64,000 nt of DNA from Aradus depressus (Eukaryota > Arthropoda > Insecta > Hemiptera > Aradidae). Positions 1 to 9,953 of this stretch are shown here, piece after piece. The stretch covers positions 103,192,115-103,256,114 of the forward strand of contig OY759214.1 in NCBI GenBank assembly GCA_963662175.1. Reading direction: 5' to 3'. The notes under the pieces are model-generated. The model saw nothing but the letters and a program-made list of their open reading frames with translations. It had not been told where the DNA came from and did no database searches. A program made the position numbers and the translations under genes. Position 1 is the stretch's first letter. Each line of letters begins with the position of its first letter.

Positions 1-481
1 ATATCGGTGAAAGTTATGGTTATTTAAAGTACAACCACAAAAAAAGCTTTATATACTGATTAAAAATTCTACATTTTATAATCAGTCAATGTGATTCTCC
101 AAAAAAATTTGATATTGACAGCTTAGTGTGACTCCATAGGAGTAGAATGGCGGTATAGAAAAAACATTTTAGGCATACGTTTTTGAGATATTCAAATTTA
201 TCGATTTTTTTAATTATTGCGATTTTTTGGGGTTTGGTTTGGCAAAAATCAACCTTTTGACGCGAAATTCGTAACCTACGTCAAAAATCCTATAAGAAAC
301 ATGCTTTTTTCATTTGATTTAGTCATTTAAAACGAAATATAAAAAAATCGTACTTCAAAACGCATAAAATTTACATTTAAAAAAAACCGCCGTTGCCAAG
401 TAGTGATCAATTATTTCCAATTATTTTAATGCATTTTTGGACTTATGTTGATGCCTTCTCCCTGAAAATCACTCATTTTCA
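1..481. other. AT-rich sequence with no recognised gene
   Basis: No long frame, RNA gene or tandem repeat is visible here. Homopolymer A/T runs dominate. It lies just 5' of a truncated non-LTR element, so it is probably the old insertion-site flank. Confidence 0.5.
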
Positions 482-1255
482 ATGATCCGAGGTGGTCATG
501 TGTCATGCCATGTCGAGTTGGCATGGAATTACCCATCCATAAATAATGCAGAACTTGAAGCGATAAAAATAGCTTTAGGTTATACCGAAAGTCATTTTAA
601 TAACTATCGTATTGTAATCCTAACTGATTCAAAAGTCTCCATCCAACTGTTAAAATATATGTACAGATGTAATACCAATAACGTTATTCTGAATGACATA
701 ATAAAACTTCTTGCTAACACGGAGAATTACTACATCATACAATGGGTACCGGGACACGTGAATCTGTATGGGAATGAGAGGGCTGACTCGTTGGCCAAAC
801 AGACAGAAGAGTTGCGAGAAGTGAGAAGTGAACAGTACGTACCTGTGTACGACCTGTTCCAGGAGGTCAGACGGGAGACAGGAGAGAGATGGAGGAAGAG
901 CTTCGAGGAAACATGTCACACCAAGGGACAGTTCTACTACAGGATCCAGGAGAGTCCCAGGCAAGTCCCCTGGTTCACCAGGACAGGCAGACAACTTAGC
1001 AGAACCCAGATCGTTATCCTGACCAGGATAAGAACCGGCCACGGCAGGGTCAACAAGTATCTTCATCTAATGAGACTCGCTGATACTCCGAACTGCGATA
1101 TATGTGGCGAAATTGAAGACATGTTACACATCTTTGTGTCCTGTATCAAATATGATGATTCCCGACAGGGATGCGAAATGTTGCAGAACGCCGAAAGTTT
1201 TCTGAAACAGTTACTTCTAAAGACAAATTCATTCCTAGTATACTCCAATTTATAA
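482..1255 (+). pseudogene. RNase H and C-terminal zinc-finger fragment of an I/Jockey-type non-LTR retrotransposon ORF2
   Basis: This frame of 257 residues is the 3' end of a retrotransposon polyprotein. The RNase H active-site acids after the first are visible: Glu in NAELEAIKIAL (about residue 24), Asp in ILTDSK (about 49), and His and Asp in WVPGHVNLYGNERADSLAK (about 90-108). The first catalytic Asp and everything upstream (endonuclease, RT) are missing, which fits the 5' truncation common in target-primed insertions. The C-terminus carries CDICGEIEDMLHIFVSC, the cysteine/histidine motif that follows RNase H in related elements. RNase H would remove the RNA template during second-strand synthesis. 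The ATG at 482 is only the first in the surviving frame, not a native start. The same domain order recurs at 36236-41786 and, split, at 4334-10550. Confidence 0.85.
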
Positions 1256-1510
1256 AACGGAATAACTTAGAAATTTAGTAAAGATAAGAAGGGGACCATG
1301 GAGGGGGGTGGTGGGTTGGGGTGGGGCTGATGGCTTGCTTCGTTGGGAGCCTTCTGTTTCCGCCCCGGGTCTCTGTTCCTCCTGGGTTTCCCCAAAGAAC
1401 TTACACATTTTATGTCCGGCTATATAGGGCAATTACGCCTTGGAGCAAAAGAAAAAAAAATATATATATATATTTTAAGACCCAACTTGTACGCAATAAA
1501 TAATAAATTC
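1256..1510 (+). other. Probable 3' UTR of the non-LTR fragment
   Basis: Directly downstream of the stop lies a G-rich then T-rich stretch, an A-rich run near 1449-1475 that could be a decayed poly(A) tail, and AATAAA-like hexamers near 1495. The exact 3' end is not certain. Confidence 0.4.
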
Positions 1511-1514
1511 AGGA

Positions 1515-2105
1515 TGTGACTCGTGGTAGGCGTCTGTTTTGTTCCATCATCTATGGGGTGGAAACCGCATGGTCCAACTTCTGTTTCCTCACACGTCCCT
1601 CTCCCTGTATCTCTTCACCAACCAATTCACTCTTCTTCCACTCTCTGTCCAACTTCTCCACTCCACATCTCACTTCTACCACTCGATTGTCATAATCATC
1701 TTAACAGACTCACTACTTCATGACTACAGACATCTAGTCTCCACACTGCCTCTTCGCTCTAATTCTGACCATCGACTGTCCATCTCTCCTCGTAACATCG
1801 CCTTCCACCATCTTGTTGCCATTCATCCCTCTCATTGGCTAATAATCATAATTATGTTTTTATAACTATTTTTTTTTAAACACACATTTTTTTTATCGTT
1901 ATTCCATATCATTACAATAATATTTCTGATAATAATAATAAAACAATTTAATTTCCCTACATTATATTATTTTTAATTATTTATATAATTACAATAGATA
2001 ACCTGGACAAAACCTCTGCATTCCTTTATATCACTGTCTGGGCTGTTAGGGCGTGGCTTACTAACCAGTCACCTCTCCATTACATAATCTCTTTTTTTTT
2101 TTTTT
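1515..2105 (+). repeat. Interspersed repeat family A, copy 1
   Basis: This pyrimidine-rich stretch resembles, in reverse complement, the stretch at 13080-13740 and more weakly 20225-20830. Shared landmarks in the same order are GACTCRTGG near the start, CTCTTCACCAAC, a CATTGGCTAATAATC block, a GGGCGTGGCT block and a T-rich AATCTCTTTT end. The open frames inside it are not conserved between copies. It is a non-coding dispersed repeat of unknown class. Confidence 0.5.
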
Positions 2106-2316
2106 TTAAATATATGTGACGGTATAATGCAATCGTCACAATACATAGGTATATAAATGAGAATGTCCGTCTGTGTGAGGCTTATAGGATGCCAAACTGT
2201 CGAAGCTATTGCGCTCAACTTATGGGTTATGTTTGACACATCACTGGAACTGTTTAAAAAGTGATTTGACAACTTTTGATTTTAATTTTATTTTTTATTT
2301 TTTGGTTTAGCTTGTT

Positions 2317-2693
2317 ATTGTAATATAATACATATATATAGGGCCGGTAGCTCATGCTCATGCTTGCTTACTGAGCTCAAAATCCCGGGTTCGAAACCCA
2401 GGCGAGGCCCTTGGGTTTTTTTTATCTGGTAGGTTAAGAAAGCTTGAGCACGCCATCCTTCGGATTGGGATGTTGATCGATGGTTCCGAGCTTCTACGAT
2501 GTCAGGTACGCGTTACAGATCCCTATGCTAAGTGAATAAATTTAGGTAGGACAAATTTAGGACTCCCACAGTAGGTCGGGCTCATGTCCACCAGAGGGAG
2601 GAAAGAACGCTCTGGTAGTAGGCGATATGACCTCATAGTTAAAGGCCGGGCATGAGTCAAAATAGCTAACTAGCTAACTATAATTGTAATATA
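2317..2693 (+). mobile_element. tRNA-derived SINE
   Basis: The head at 2341-2410 is tRNA-like: GGGCC at its start pairs with GGCCC at its end, and a pol III B box (GGGTTCGAAACCC) precedes the 3' arm. A degenerate A box sits near 2347. A non-tRNA body of about 270 bp follows, ending in a TAGCTAAC repeat tail. ATTGTAATATA occurs at 2317-2327 and again at 2683-2693 and may be the target-site duplication, although a 13-bp AT stretch separates the left copy from the tRNA head. Its 3' half matches the minus-strand fragment at 27975-28195. Confidence 0.75.
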
Positions 2694-2729
2694 CTGCAAC
2701 CTTTTTCTAAATCTTCTAAAACTATAAAT

Positions 2730-2977
2730 GGAGCATGTATGTAAGTTATGGAATGATTCCACTGGAGGGGGTTTTTAAAAGAAAACCCTTTATAGTACCA
2801 AACTTACAAGACATATCCACTAAGAATAGCAAGAGAGGGATGTACACACTCCAGATGTGAGGGATGAACTGATCTGTAGGAGAAGGAGAGAGGGGTCAAA
2901 GGGGTAAACAACATGTCTGCAACAATCCGTGGGAAAAATGGAAGGCACGAGGCAAGATACATGAGCAATACGTCACT
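2730..2977 (-). repeat. Possible LTR of an errantivirus-like element
   Basis: Read on the minus strand, a purine-rich tract (AGGAGTGGAAGAG) directly downstream of the env remnant is followed by AGTGACGTATTGCTCATG. Such AGTGAC starts are known from errantivirus LTRs of the 17.6/297 type. I cannot define the far end, and no second LTR lies in the window, so this is tentative. Confidence 0.35.
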
Positions 2978-2992
2978 GTGACTCTTCCACTC

Positions 2993-3571
2993 CTAAATGG
3001 AGGCATCACCTGCAAGGTGGTGGCGAGTAGGTGAACACTCCAATTGGATAGTCACACATTCTTTTCCAAGAGACTTCCTTTTTGGTAGTTGAAATTTAAC
3101 AATAATAGCCAAAATAGTAATGAAAATTAAAATGTACAATATTAATGTCCAAAAGCTAGGAACAATAAAATGATTAATTTTATTTGCTAAGGGTACAAAA
3201 GGGTTAGTATGGATTTTCTTAAGTGTAATAGGTTTGAGTAACATAGTAAAATTTTATTCTAAATTTACATTTAAATTCAAATTGAAATTCTTGGTGATGT
3301 GGGGTTTTCCTGAAGAGTTGGAAAAATAGTGGAAGACTATGTCGTTGAAGATGAGCTGTTCGTTGGGACTGATCGTGATAAGGTGGATACCACAAAGTTT
3401 TCGTCTTTCCAACGTTGATGGTCTTGAGATTTTGATTTCACTATGTTGGGGAAAGACAGCAATAAATTGATTGGTGTCTGGAATTGGCTCCATCAAGTTT
3501 TCTTCGATGTCCAAGTTGGTGTATTGGCAGGAAGATATTTTTTCGTGAAGGATGATGTCTTGTTCACGTGG
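2993..3571 (-). pseudogene. C-terminal remnant of an errantivirus-like envelope gene
   Basis: Two open stretches (3254-3571 and 2993-3244) lie in one minus-strand frame, separated only by a TAA at 3254-3256. The downstream stretch holds a hydrophobic segment, FWTLILYILIFITILAIIV, like a membrane anchor, followed by a basic cytoplasmic tail (KFQLPKRK). The upstream stretch has isolated cysteines (SSCQY, LCGIHL) and an alternating hydrophobic pattern, as in the extracellular part of insect retroviral Env. Position fits: it sits directly before a purine tract and a candidate LTR. It is truncated at its N-terminus and broken by the internal stop, so it cannot make a functional protein. Family assignment rests on architecture, not on close sequence identity. 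Confidence 0.5.
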
Positions 3572-3973
3572 ATATTAAGTCGTATGAACTTAAGTAGCAC
3601 TTAACTTAGATAGCACTCTACCTTATTACAATTATTGTTTAAATATTTAACAGATAATGTCCTATCTTTAGGGGTTAATAAATGGTGGATGTTTGGTATA
3701 ATAGTTGAGGATTTATTTTTATGTAAAATGGGGGTAGAAATTAAATTGTACATTCGTACTCAAAATTGGTCTTAATGGGGAGAGTAATTAGGTAAATTAT
3801 TTTATTCGCAACTATTTTACAATGTACCTATTATCGAATTTGATTATGTTATTATATTCTAATGTGAAAAGTTATTTGTCTGTATTGTGGCTAAATATTT
3901 TCGTAAGTTCATTAAAGAGTTGATATGCTGTTATAATGCTAGGGTGTATGGTTTGAATTTTACAAAATGTGAG
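3572..3973. other. AT-rich stretch, nothing recognised
   Basis: No frame, repeat or RNA gene could be supported between the env remnant and the poly(T) tract at 3974. Confidence 0.5.
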
Positions 3974-4591
3974 TTTTTTTTTTTTTATGGTTGGGTCTTA
4001 ATTTATTAGATCCCATATACCGGGGACATTCTTTTCTTCATTATTAATTTATGGGGCTGGCACGAACGGAGCGAGATGACCAAGAGAAGCAGAGCGGGAT
4101 CGAGGACCTCCGACGAGCGCCACAGCCGAAACGAAGAACGAGTCCAGAGAGCCCAGCGGTGCCGCCCCACGCCCCCGCCCCGCCACTCGACACCCCTAGA
4201 GGATTTTAATCTAGGTTTATTTCAATACTTGATTCTATCACTACTTATGAACTTATTTTATTATTTATTTTTTTTTTACTTGTCTTTTCAGAGCTTTATA
4301 TTTTTCTCTTTTACAAACTTTAGAAGTATTTAAATATTGTTCTTATCATGACTCCGGAGTGTGTCCTGAAGGGACTGGAGAAGGTTGAGTGGTGGTCCTG
4401 TTCGCTGTCCCTGGAATGTGTCTCACTCCAGCAGTGTGTGGAGCATGTCCTCTCTCGTATGACAGACTGTACATAGGTCAGTTGGTGTCAAGTGGAACCT
4501 GTGCATGCGGATCAAATTAACTATCTCCTTCCGAGTCAGTCCCATGTAGAGCAGTTTTGGTTTAATCTGAACTTTATCCGCAAACAGTAGG
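3974..4591 (-). pseudogene. 3' part of a non-LTR retrotransposon, separated from its 5' part by the BEL insertion
   Basis: The 13-bp T-run at 3974-3986 is the poly(A) tail of a minus-strand element. Upstream of it (higher coordinates) lies a GC-rich 3' UTR at about 4000-4200, then coding sequence at about 4340-4591 reading GLTRKEIVNLIRMHRFHL and the zinc motif CTVCHTREDMLHTLLE. The expected final Cys of that motif is a TGA stop (4423-4425). The reading continues across the BEL element into 10281-10550. The plus-strand open frame over 4076-4333 is only the shadow of the GC-rich UTR. Confidence 0.8.
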
Positions 4592-4921
4592 TGTTGAGGC
4601 CTGGCATTTCCTTATTCCTCCCCCCCCCCCCCCCCCCCCCCCTCCCCTGCCTTATAGTGAGTGTACATCGCAGCGCCACTAGGCCGTTGCAGCTAGCGCA
4701 ATCTATGAGGAGAGGAGCGGACCAGAACTCATCAGTAGTTGTTGATCATCTGACTGGATCCCTCGCTGATCTGTTGAACATCAGTTGTTGACCATCTAAC
4801 CTGGTCCATCACCTAACCTTGACCTCGTTCACCCATGCCGTGAGTAGAGGCCATGCTTTCATTTTTACCTTTTTTATATACAGTCCACTTTTATCAGTTA
4901 TACATACACCCGGCGTGTACA
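4592..4921 (+). repeat. 5' LTR of the BEL element
   Basis: It starts TGTTGAGGCCTGGC and ends GGCGTGTACA, so it has TG...CA termini. A poly-C tract of roughly 28 bases begins near 4618. A TATATA-containing stretch lies near 4874. The copy at 9954-10280 matches it throughout apart from the C-tract length. Confidence 0.95.
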
Positions 4922-4924
4922 TAT

Positions 4925-4944
4925 TGGTCCTACGCCGCCGGATC
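4925..4944 (+). promoter_or_regulatory. Primer-binding site of the BEL element
   Basis: TGGTCCTACGCCGCCGGATC begins three bases after the left LTR. The TGG start would pair with the CCA end of a tRNA primer. I cannot name the tRNA without a tRNA set from the host. Confidence 0.7.
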
Positions 4945-5326
4945 AAAACAGTCCTATAAAAATATTGTTATTTTCAAAGTTTTTAATCATTTTATTTAAA
5001 CTTTTTTTTGAAAATTTGGAATAGTTTAATTTCATTTTTTTCAAAGTGTAGGTACCTTTCTTTACCTTATACAATTATATCTTATAGGTACCTTAGGAAG
5101 TATTATTTACGTTTTCTATCTTACGTTTTATCCTTTACGAAATATTGTTTACCTTTTCTTCACCATATAATCCTTTCCTTCACCATATACTCTTACGTAT
5201 ATATATATTTGAGGAAATATTATTTACGTTATTTCTATTTCGTACATTTTATATTTTACGAAATATCGTTTACATTTTCTTCATTGTATACATATATATA
5301 CATTTATATATATTTTTTTCCTCTCC

Positions 5327-5848
5327 ATGCCAAAAACAATGAAGACAGAGTCCCAGTTAAAACGTTTTGTAGCCAAGAAGGAGAATAAGTTTCGGAAGCT
5401 GCAGCTATTATATGATGCGTCCGTTGCTGCGGGCAGTGATCAAAGTAAGATCGCGATTTTCAAAAGTCGGTATGAAGATATAGAGGAGATCCGCTCAGGT
5501 TTCCAAGACCTGGTGGAGCATATCAATGACTTGGAGATCACCCTGGATCCGGATCATGTGCCCTCCTATCAAAATTTGGAGGCCTTTGAGGAGATGTATT
5601 ATGCCATCAAAATAGCAGCTGGAAACTTGCTCAAGCCGGCTCAGTGTCCCGTAGAACAGACAGTAAAGGCAGTCCAACCTCGGCTACCCAAATTGTCACT
5701 GCCGACTTTCGACGGATCTCTCAAGGGGTGGACCCCCTTTTATGAACTATTCAAATGTCTCATCCATGAGAATCCTGCCATCACCGCTGTGGAAAAGTTT
5801 CATTATCTGATTTCGTTAGTTTCTGGCCCAGCCTTGTCTGTGGTTTGA
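5327..5848 (+). CDS. BEL Gag N-terminal region, ending at an in-frame TGA
   Basis: The ATG at 5327 opens a 173-residue frame with a helical, charged N-terminus, typical of the BEL/Pao gag region that precedes the zinc knuckles. It includes LPKLSLPTFDGSLKGWTPFYELFK (about residues 133-157), a signature of these Gag proteins. The frame stops at TGA 5846-5848 but continues without any shift into the downstream Pol frame, so the original product was one Gag-Pol polyprotein. The stop lies inside conserved Gag sequence (just before LPISEANYPIVWAALLNKY), not at a gag/pol boundary. A CGA-to-TGA change is the simplest origin. Confidence 0.85.
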   Translation: MPKTMKTESQLKRFVAKKENKFRKLQLLYDASVAAGSDQSKIAIFKSRYEDIEEIRSGFQDLVEHINDLEITLDPDHVPSYQNLEAFEEMYYAIKIAAGNLLKPAQCPVEQTVKAVQPRLPKLSLPTFDGSLKGWTPFYELFKCLIHENPAITAVEKFHYLISLVSGPALSVV

Positions 5849-5851
5849 ACC

Positions 5852-8800
5852 TTGCCCATCAGTGAGGCCAACTATCCTATAGTTTGGGCCGCTCTCCTGA
5901 ACAAGTATCAGAATAAAAGAATACTCGGTGCGGACATATTAGAAACTATATTCAATTTTCGTCCTCTTCACACTGAGTCACCAGAGAGTCTTAATCAATT
6001 TTTGGAGGTATTTTGTGAGGCCGCTACCGCCTTACATAATTTAGAAATTGTAGACCTGCCTGGTTTTATATTGATGCATGTTGCCTTGCGCAGCCTGCCT
6101 TATGAGACGAAAAAGAATTTTGAGCGCCATCATATCAATCAAGAAATTCCAACTTGGAATAATCTTGTGACATACATACAGCACCAGACTCATGTTTTGG
6201 AGGTCTCTCAGACCACTCAGCAGATCAAACTGAACCCTAGAATTCAATTTTCTGTTGGGAAGAAGACCTTATTAAAATCACCGGACAATAGGTTCGCCAA
6301 ACGAGGATTTGTATCGACATCAGCGCAGTCGCCTACTAATGCCTGCCCTGTCTGCAAACTTCATCATACTATATATAAGTGTCCTGACTTTCTTCAATTG
6401 AAGCCACATCAGCGCCAAGAACGGGTTCAAGCCCTCAGGCTGTGTTTCAATTGTCTTAAAGGGACCCACTCACAGCCTAGATGCTCTTCCATGACCTCAT
6501 GCCTCACATGCGGTGCTCGCCATCACACTTATTTACATTCCAGTAGTTACCCATCTAGATTCAATACCACTATGAAGTCTTCTGAGCCCAGCACTGCGGC
6601 AGTTGATGCAGCGTTACATGCCTATAATCCACAGTCTCAAACAAGCTTCAAGACTGTGTTACTAGGTACTGCTTTAGTACATATACAGGACTATCTAGGT
6701 GAGTATCAGACCATCCGAGTATTGATCGATTCTGGGGCGCAAACATCTTTTGTCACGGCAGCATGTGTACAACGTTTGGGGTTACGTATTAAAAAATGTA
6801 ATTTCCCTGTTGTAGGCCTAGGTCAGCATATTGTAGGTGACACTAAAGGGATGACCAGTTGTCGCATCAAGCCTCGAGATTCTGACCAACCGCAGTTCCA
6901 AGTGGAGGCAGTCATATTACCTGAAATCACATCTAACATGCCAGGTACAAGTATTCCTTGTAATATTTATGATAAGTTTAAGCACCTGCCATTAGCTGAT
7001 CCGAACTTCTGTACGTCAGCTCCAGTTGATTTCCTCATAGCCGCCGATCTTTTTCCTCATGTCTACGATGGTCAACGAATTGTACCAGGGTCAGAATACC
7101 CTGCTGCCTTGCACAGCATTTTTGGGTGGGTTATCACAGGAAAGATCGAACCTTTCTCTTCGCCATCTTCCCCTGTGACATCTCTTCATTCTACCTACAA
7201 TTTTCAGTTGGACGAAATTTTGAAACATTTTCGGGAAAGCGAAGAACCTCCTATGCTGCCAATAATCAATGAGGATAATATGAGGTGTGAGGAGATTTTT
7301 ACTAATTTACATTACAGACAAACCAATGGACGTTATGTTGTTCCTTTGCCCTTCTCTACTTCCAGACTCCCAACATGGACTGGAAGCTCTTACAGCTCTG
7401 CGCTGACTCGCTTGTTCGCTGTGGAACGTCGCCTTGCCCGACATCTTGACCTCAAGCGAGCTTACCAAGATTTTCTCGACGAATATGAAACACTTGGTCA
7501 CATGACCCAGGTGCCTGAATATTCTCGTCTTGGTAACCCCCAATCTTATTTTATACCGCACCATGCTGTTTGTAAAATCTCTAGTTCTACGACTAAATTA
7601 AGAGTGGTGTTTGATGCCTCTTGTAAGTCTTCTAACCAGCCATCATTAAACAGCTTACTCTTAACTGGTCCCAAATTGCAACGGGACATTGTTGATATTA
7701 TTTCTCGTTTTCGATTACATCCTTATGTTTTCACTTCAGATATATCTAAAATGTACCGGCAGATCATAATCCGTCCAGAAGACAGGTTGAATCAACACAT
7801 CTTGTGGCGACGGTCCCCTGAGGAGCCCGTCAAGGAGTATGAACTCAATACCGTTACCTATGGCCTTTCTGCGTCACCGTATCTCGCTCTTCGTACTCTT
7901 CAACAACTCGCCAACGACGAAGGTGCGCGATTCCCTCAAGCCGCCAAGGTCCTATTGCAGGATGTTTACATTGATGATGTCCTCACTGGAGCTTCTACCG
8001 TGGAGGACGCCCAGAACCTCAAACGAGACCTTATCAACTTGTTTCAGGCTGGAGGATTTCATCTTCGCAAATGGAGCAGCAACTGCCCCGAACTGATTCG
8101 TGACATCCCAAACGATCACCATGAGACATCATTATCATTTGATCCTGACGGCCATGAAGTGATAAAGGTACTGGGTCTGCAGTGGAACGCCACCACCGAT
8201 GCGTTTTCCTACGATTTGGCTGAGATCCAACCTATATGCACCAAGAGGTCAATACTTTCGCATATTGCTCGTACATACGACCCTCTCGGCTGGCTGTCTC
8301 CAGTTATTTTCAGATCCAAGTGCCTCATACAACATCTTTGGCGTCTAGGGATCGGATGGGATGAACAGGTGCCTTCCTACTTGACAGATGAATGGACTTC
8401 TTACTGCGAGCAGTTGCATCATCTATCTAGTATTCAGATTCCACGCTATATACTACAGCCAAACAGCACATCCTGTTTAGTTGGATTCTGTGATGCGTCA
8501 GAGCGTGGGTACTGCGCAGTGGTGTATCTAGTTACTGTTGGAGAAATTAATAGCACAAGCCATCTCCTTATGGCGAAGTCCAAGGTAGCTCCCCTCAAGA
8601 CATTAACTGTACCTCGGTTAGAGTTGTGTGGAGCCTTGCTTCTTACTAAACTTTTGAAATTTCTCTTGTCAACATTTGAAAATGTCATGACTCTGTCTAG
8701 TATCTTTGCCTTAACGGATTCTACGACTGTCTTGTCATGGCTAAAGACGTCACCCCATCTCTTGAAAACTTACGTTGCCACTAGAGTTACTCTTATTCTT

Positions 8801-9775
8801 GAAACACTCTCACCTACTTCGTGGCATCACGTACCCTCCGAATTAAATCCGGCAGACTGTGCTTCTCGAGGATTGCAGCCCAAACACCTCGTGAAACATC
8901 ATCTGTGGTGGACAGGGCCTCCATGGCTCACTTCACACTCTTCTAATTGGCCGATTTATTCACCTTTTGACTTGCCACCTCATCTTCCCGAGCTGAAGAA
9001 TTTAACCACTGTTAACTCGTTTGTCCAAACCTCATGCAGTTCTTGGGACATATTAGAGAAGTATTCCTCTCTTTCAACACTTCAACGAGTAACAGCTTGG
9101 TGTTTGCGGTTCAAATCTAATCTCAGATTGCCATCTGATCAACGATGTCGAGGCCCGTTGACCTGTCTGGAACTTAATAATGCTCTGACCTTCATTATTA
9201 GAGGCGTCCAACTCGAACATTTTCAGCAGGAGCTTTTAGCGATTTCGAAAAATCAGGATTGTCACGCTTCCAACCAACGCCTCCATCCGTTCGTCGACTC
9301 CGTGGGTCATTTGAGGGTGGGGGGCACACTCAAACATGCCTCGCTCCCTGAAGCCTCTATTCACCTTTTCATTTGGAAGGAAAGCAAGCGGCGCCCCGCA
9401 AGGACATCGCATTTCCTCATTGGGGCCCCCCTTCTAGCCGTACCGGAGCACAACATTCAAGAACTCCAAATGAACCACCTCAACCGATGGCAACTGATCC
9501 TGCGCTCCAGTCAGCATTTCTGGATTCGGTGGTCCCGTGATTATTTGCATACCCTCCAGCAGAGATGCAAATGGTTCACCGCCCCACCAGATCTTAAGAT
9601 TGGCGATCTGGTTCTGCTTGTCGAGGCGAAGACTCCGCCCTTGCAGTGGCGTCTCGGAAGAGTGTTGGAGGTTCACCGAGGACAGGACGGTGTAGTGAGA
9701 GTTGCTACTGTGCGCACCTCTCAAGGGATCTATCTTCGCCCTGTGGTGAAGCTCTGTCCCCTGCCTACACCGTAA
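5852..9775 (+). CDS. BEL Gag-Pol, C-terminal Gag to truncated integrase
   Basis: This 1307-codon frame has no ATG at its start and is the in-frame continuation of the upstream Gag. In order: rest of Gag (residues 1-150), zinc knuckles CPVCKLHH, CFNCLKGTHS and CLTCGARHH (about 164-230), aspartic protease with IDSGAQTSF (about 290), RT with VVFDAS (about 585), TSDIS (about 630) and YIDD (about 705), RNase H with FCDASERG (about 878), a Glu in LELCG (about 923), LTDSTT (about 955) and NPADCASRG (about 998), then the start of the integrase region, RVGGTLKHASLP (about 1153). From there it jumps to TSHFLIGAPL and the C-terminal domain ending VVKLCPLPTP. The zinc-binding HHCC and DDE core of integrase are absent, about 200 residues short. 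Reverse transcription functions look intact; integration does not. Confidence 0.93.
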   Translation: MPISEANYPIVWAALLNKYQNKRILGADILETIFNFRPLHTESPESLNQFLEVFCEAATALHNLEIVDLPGFILMHVALRSLPYETKKNFERHHINQEIPTWNNLVTYIQHQTHVLEVSQTTQQIKLNPRIQFSVGKKTLLKSPDNRFAKRGFVSTSAQSPTNACPVCKLHHTIYKCPDFLQLKPHQRQERVQALRLCFNCLKGTHSQPRCSSMTSCLTCGARHHTYLHSSSYPSRFNTTMKSSEPSTAAVDAALHAYNPQSQTSFKTVLLGTALVHIQDYLGEYQTIRVLIDSGAQTSFVTAACVQRLGLRIKKCNFPVVGLGQHIVGDTKGMTSCRIKPRDSDQPQFQVEAVILPEITSNMPGTSIPCNIYDKFKHLPLADPNFCTSAPVDFLIAADLFPHVYDGQRIVPGSEYPAALHSIFGWVITGKIEPFSSPSSPVTSLHSTYNFQLDEILKHFRESEEPPMLPIINEDNMRCEEIFTNLHYRQTNGRYVVPLPFSTSRLPTWTGSSYSSALTRLFAVERRLARHLDLKRAYQDFLDEYETLGHMTQVPEYSRLGNPQSYFIPHHAVCKISSSTTKLRVVFDASCKSSNQPSLNSLLLTGPKLQRDIVDIISRFRLHPYVFTSDISKMYRQIIIRPEDRLNQHILWRRSPEEPVKEYELNTVTYGLSASPYLALRTLQQLANDEGARFPQAAKVLLQDVYIDDVLTGASTVEDAQNLKRDLINLFQAGGFHLRKWSSNCPELIRDIPNDHHETSLSFDPDGHEVIKVLGLQWNATTDAFSYDLAEIQPICTKRSILSHIARTYDPLGWLSPVIFRSKCLIQHLWRLGIGWDEQVPSYLTDEWTSYCEQLHHLSSIQIPRYILQPNSTSCLVGFCDASERGYCAVVYLVTVGEINSTSHLLMAKSKVAPLKTLTVPRLELCGALLLTKLLKFLLSTFENVMTLSSIFALTDSTTVLSWLKTSPHLLKTYVATRVTLILETLSPTSWHHVPSELNPADCASRGLQPKHLVKHHLWWTGPPWLTSHSSNWPIYSPFDLPPHLPELKNLTTVNSFVQTSCSSWDILEKYSSLSTLQRVTAWCLRFKSNLRLPSDQRCRGPLTCLELNNALTFIIRGVQLEHFQQELLAISKNQDCHASNQRLHPFVDSVGHLRVGGTLKHASLPEASIHLFIWKESKRRPARTSHFLIGAPLLAVPEHNIQELQMNHLNRWQLILRSSQHFWIRWSRDYLHTLQQRCKWFTAPPDLKIGDLVLLVEAKTPPLQWRLGRVLEVHRGQDGVVRVATVRTSQGIYLRPVVKLCPLPTP

Positions 9776-9939
9776 TTCCCAATTCTTCCTTCCTCCTTCC
9801 TTTCCTTTCCTTTCCTTTCCTTTTCCTACTTTCCCTGTTTTTTATTTCTTTTATCTAACCGCCGGTGGTTATTTTTTATTTTTGAAGAGTTCTTTTATTT
9901 TTTTGTACTTATTATTTGACTAGAAATCCCAAGCGTGAT

Positions 9940-9953
9940 TTCGGTGGGGGGTA
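9940..9953 (+). promoter_or_regulatory. Polypurine tract of the BEL element
   Basis: A G-rich run (GGTGGGGGGTA) directly precedes the right LTR and would prime plus-strand DNA synthesis. Confidence 0.75.

Noticed and set aside
2341..2410. Apparent tRNA gene with a B box
   Set aside because: The anticodon arm and A box are degenerate, and it is fused to a ~270-bp body with a repeat tail, so it is the head of a SINE.
4076..4333. Arg-rich plus-strand open frame
   Set aside because: It is antisense to the GC-rich 3' UTR of the minus-strand non-LTR element that ends in poly(A) at 3974.
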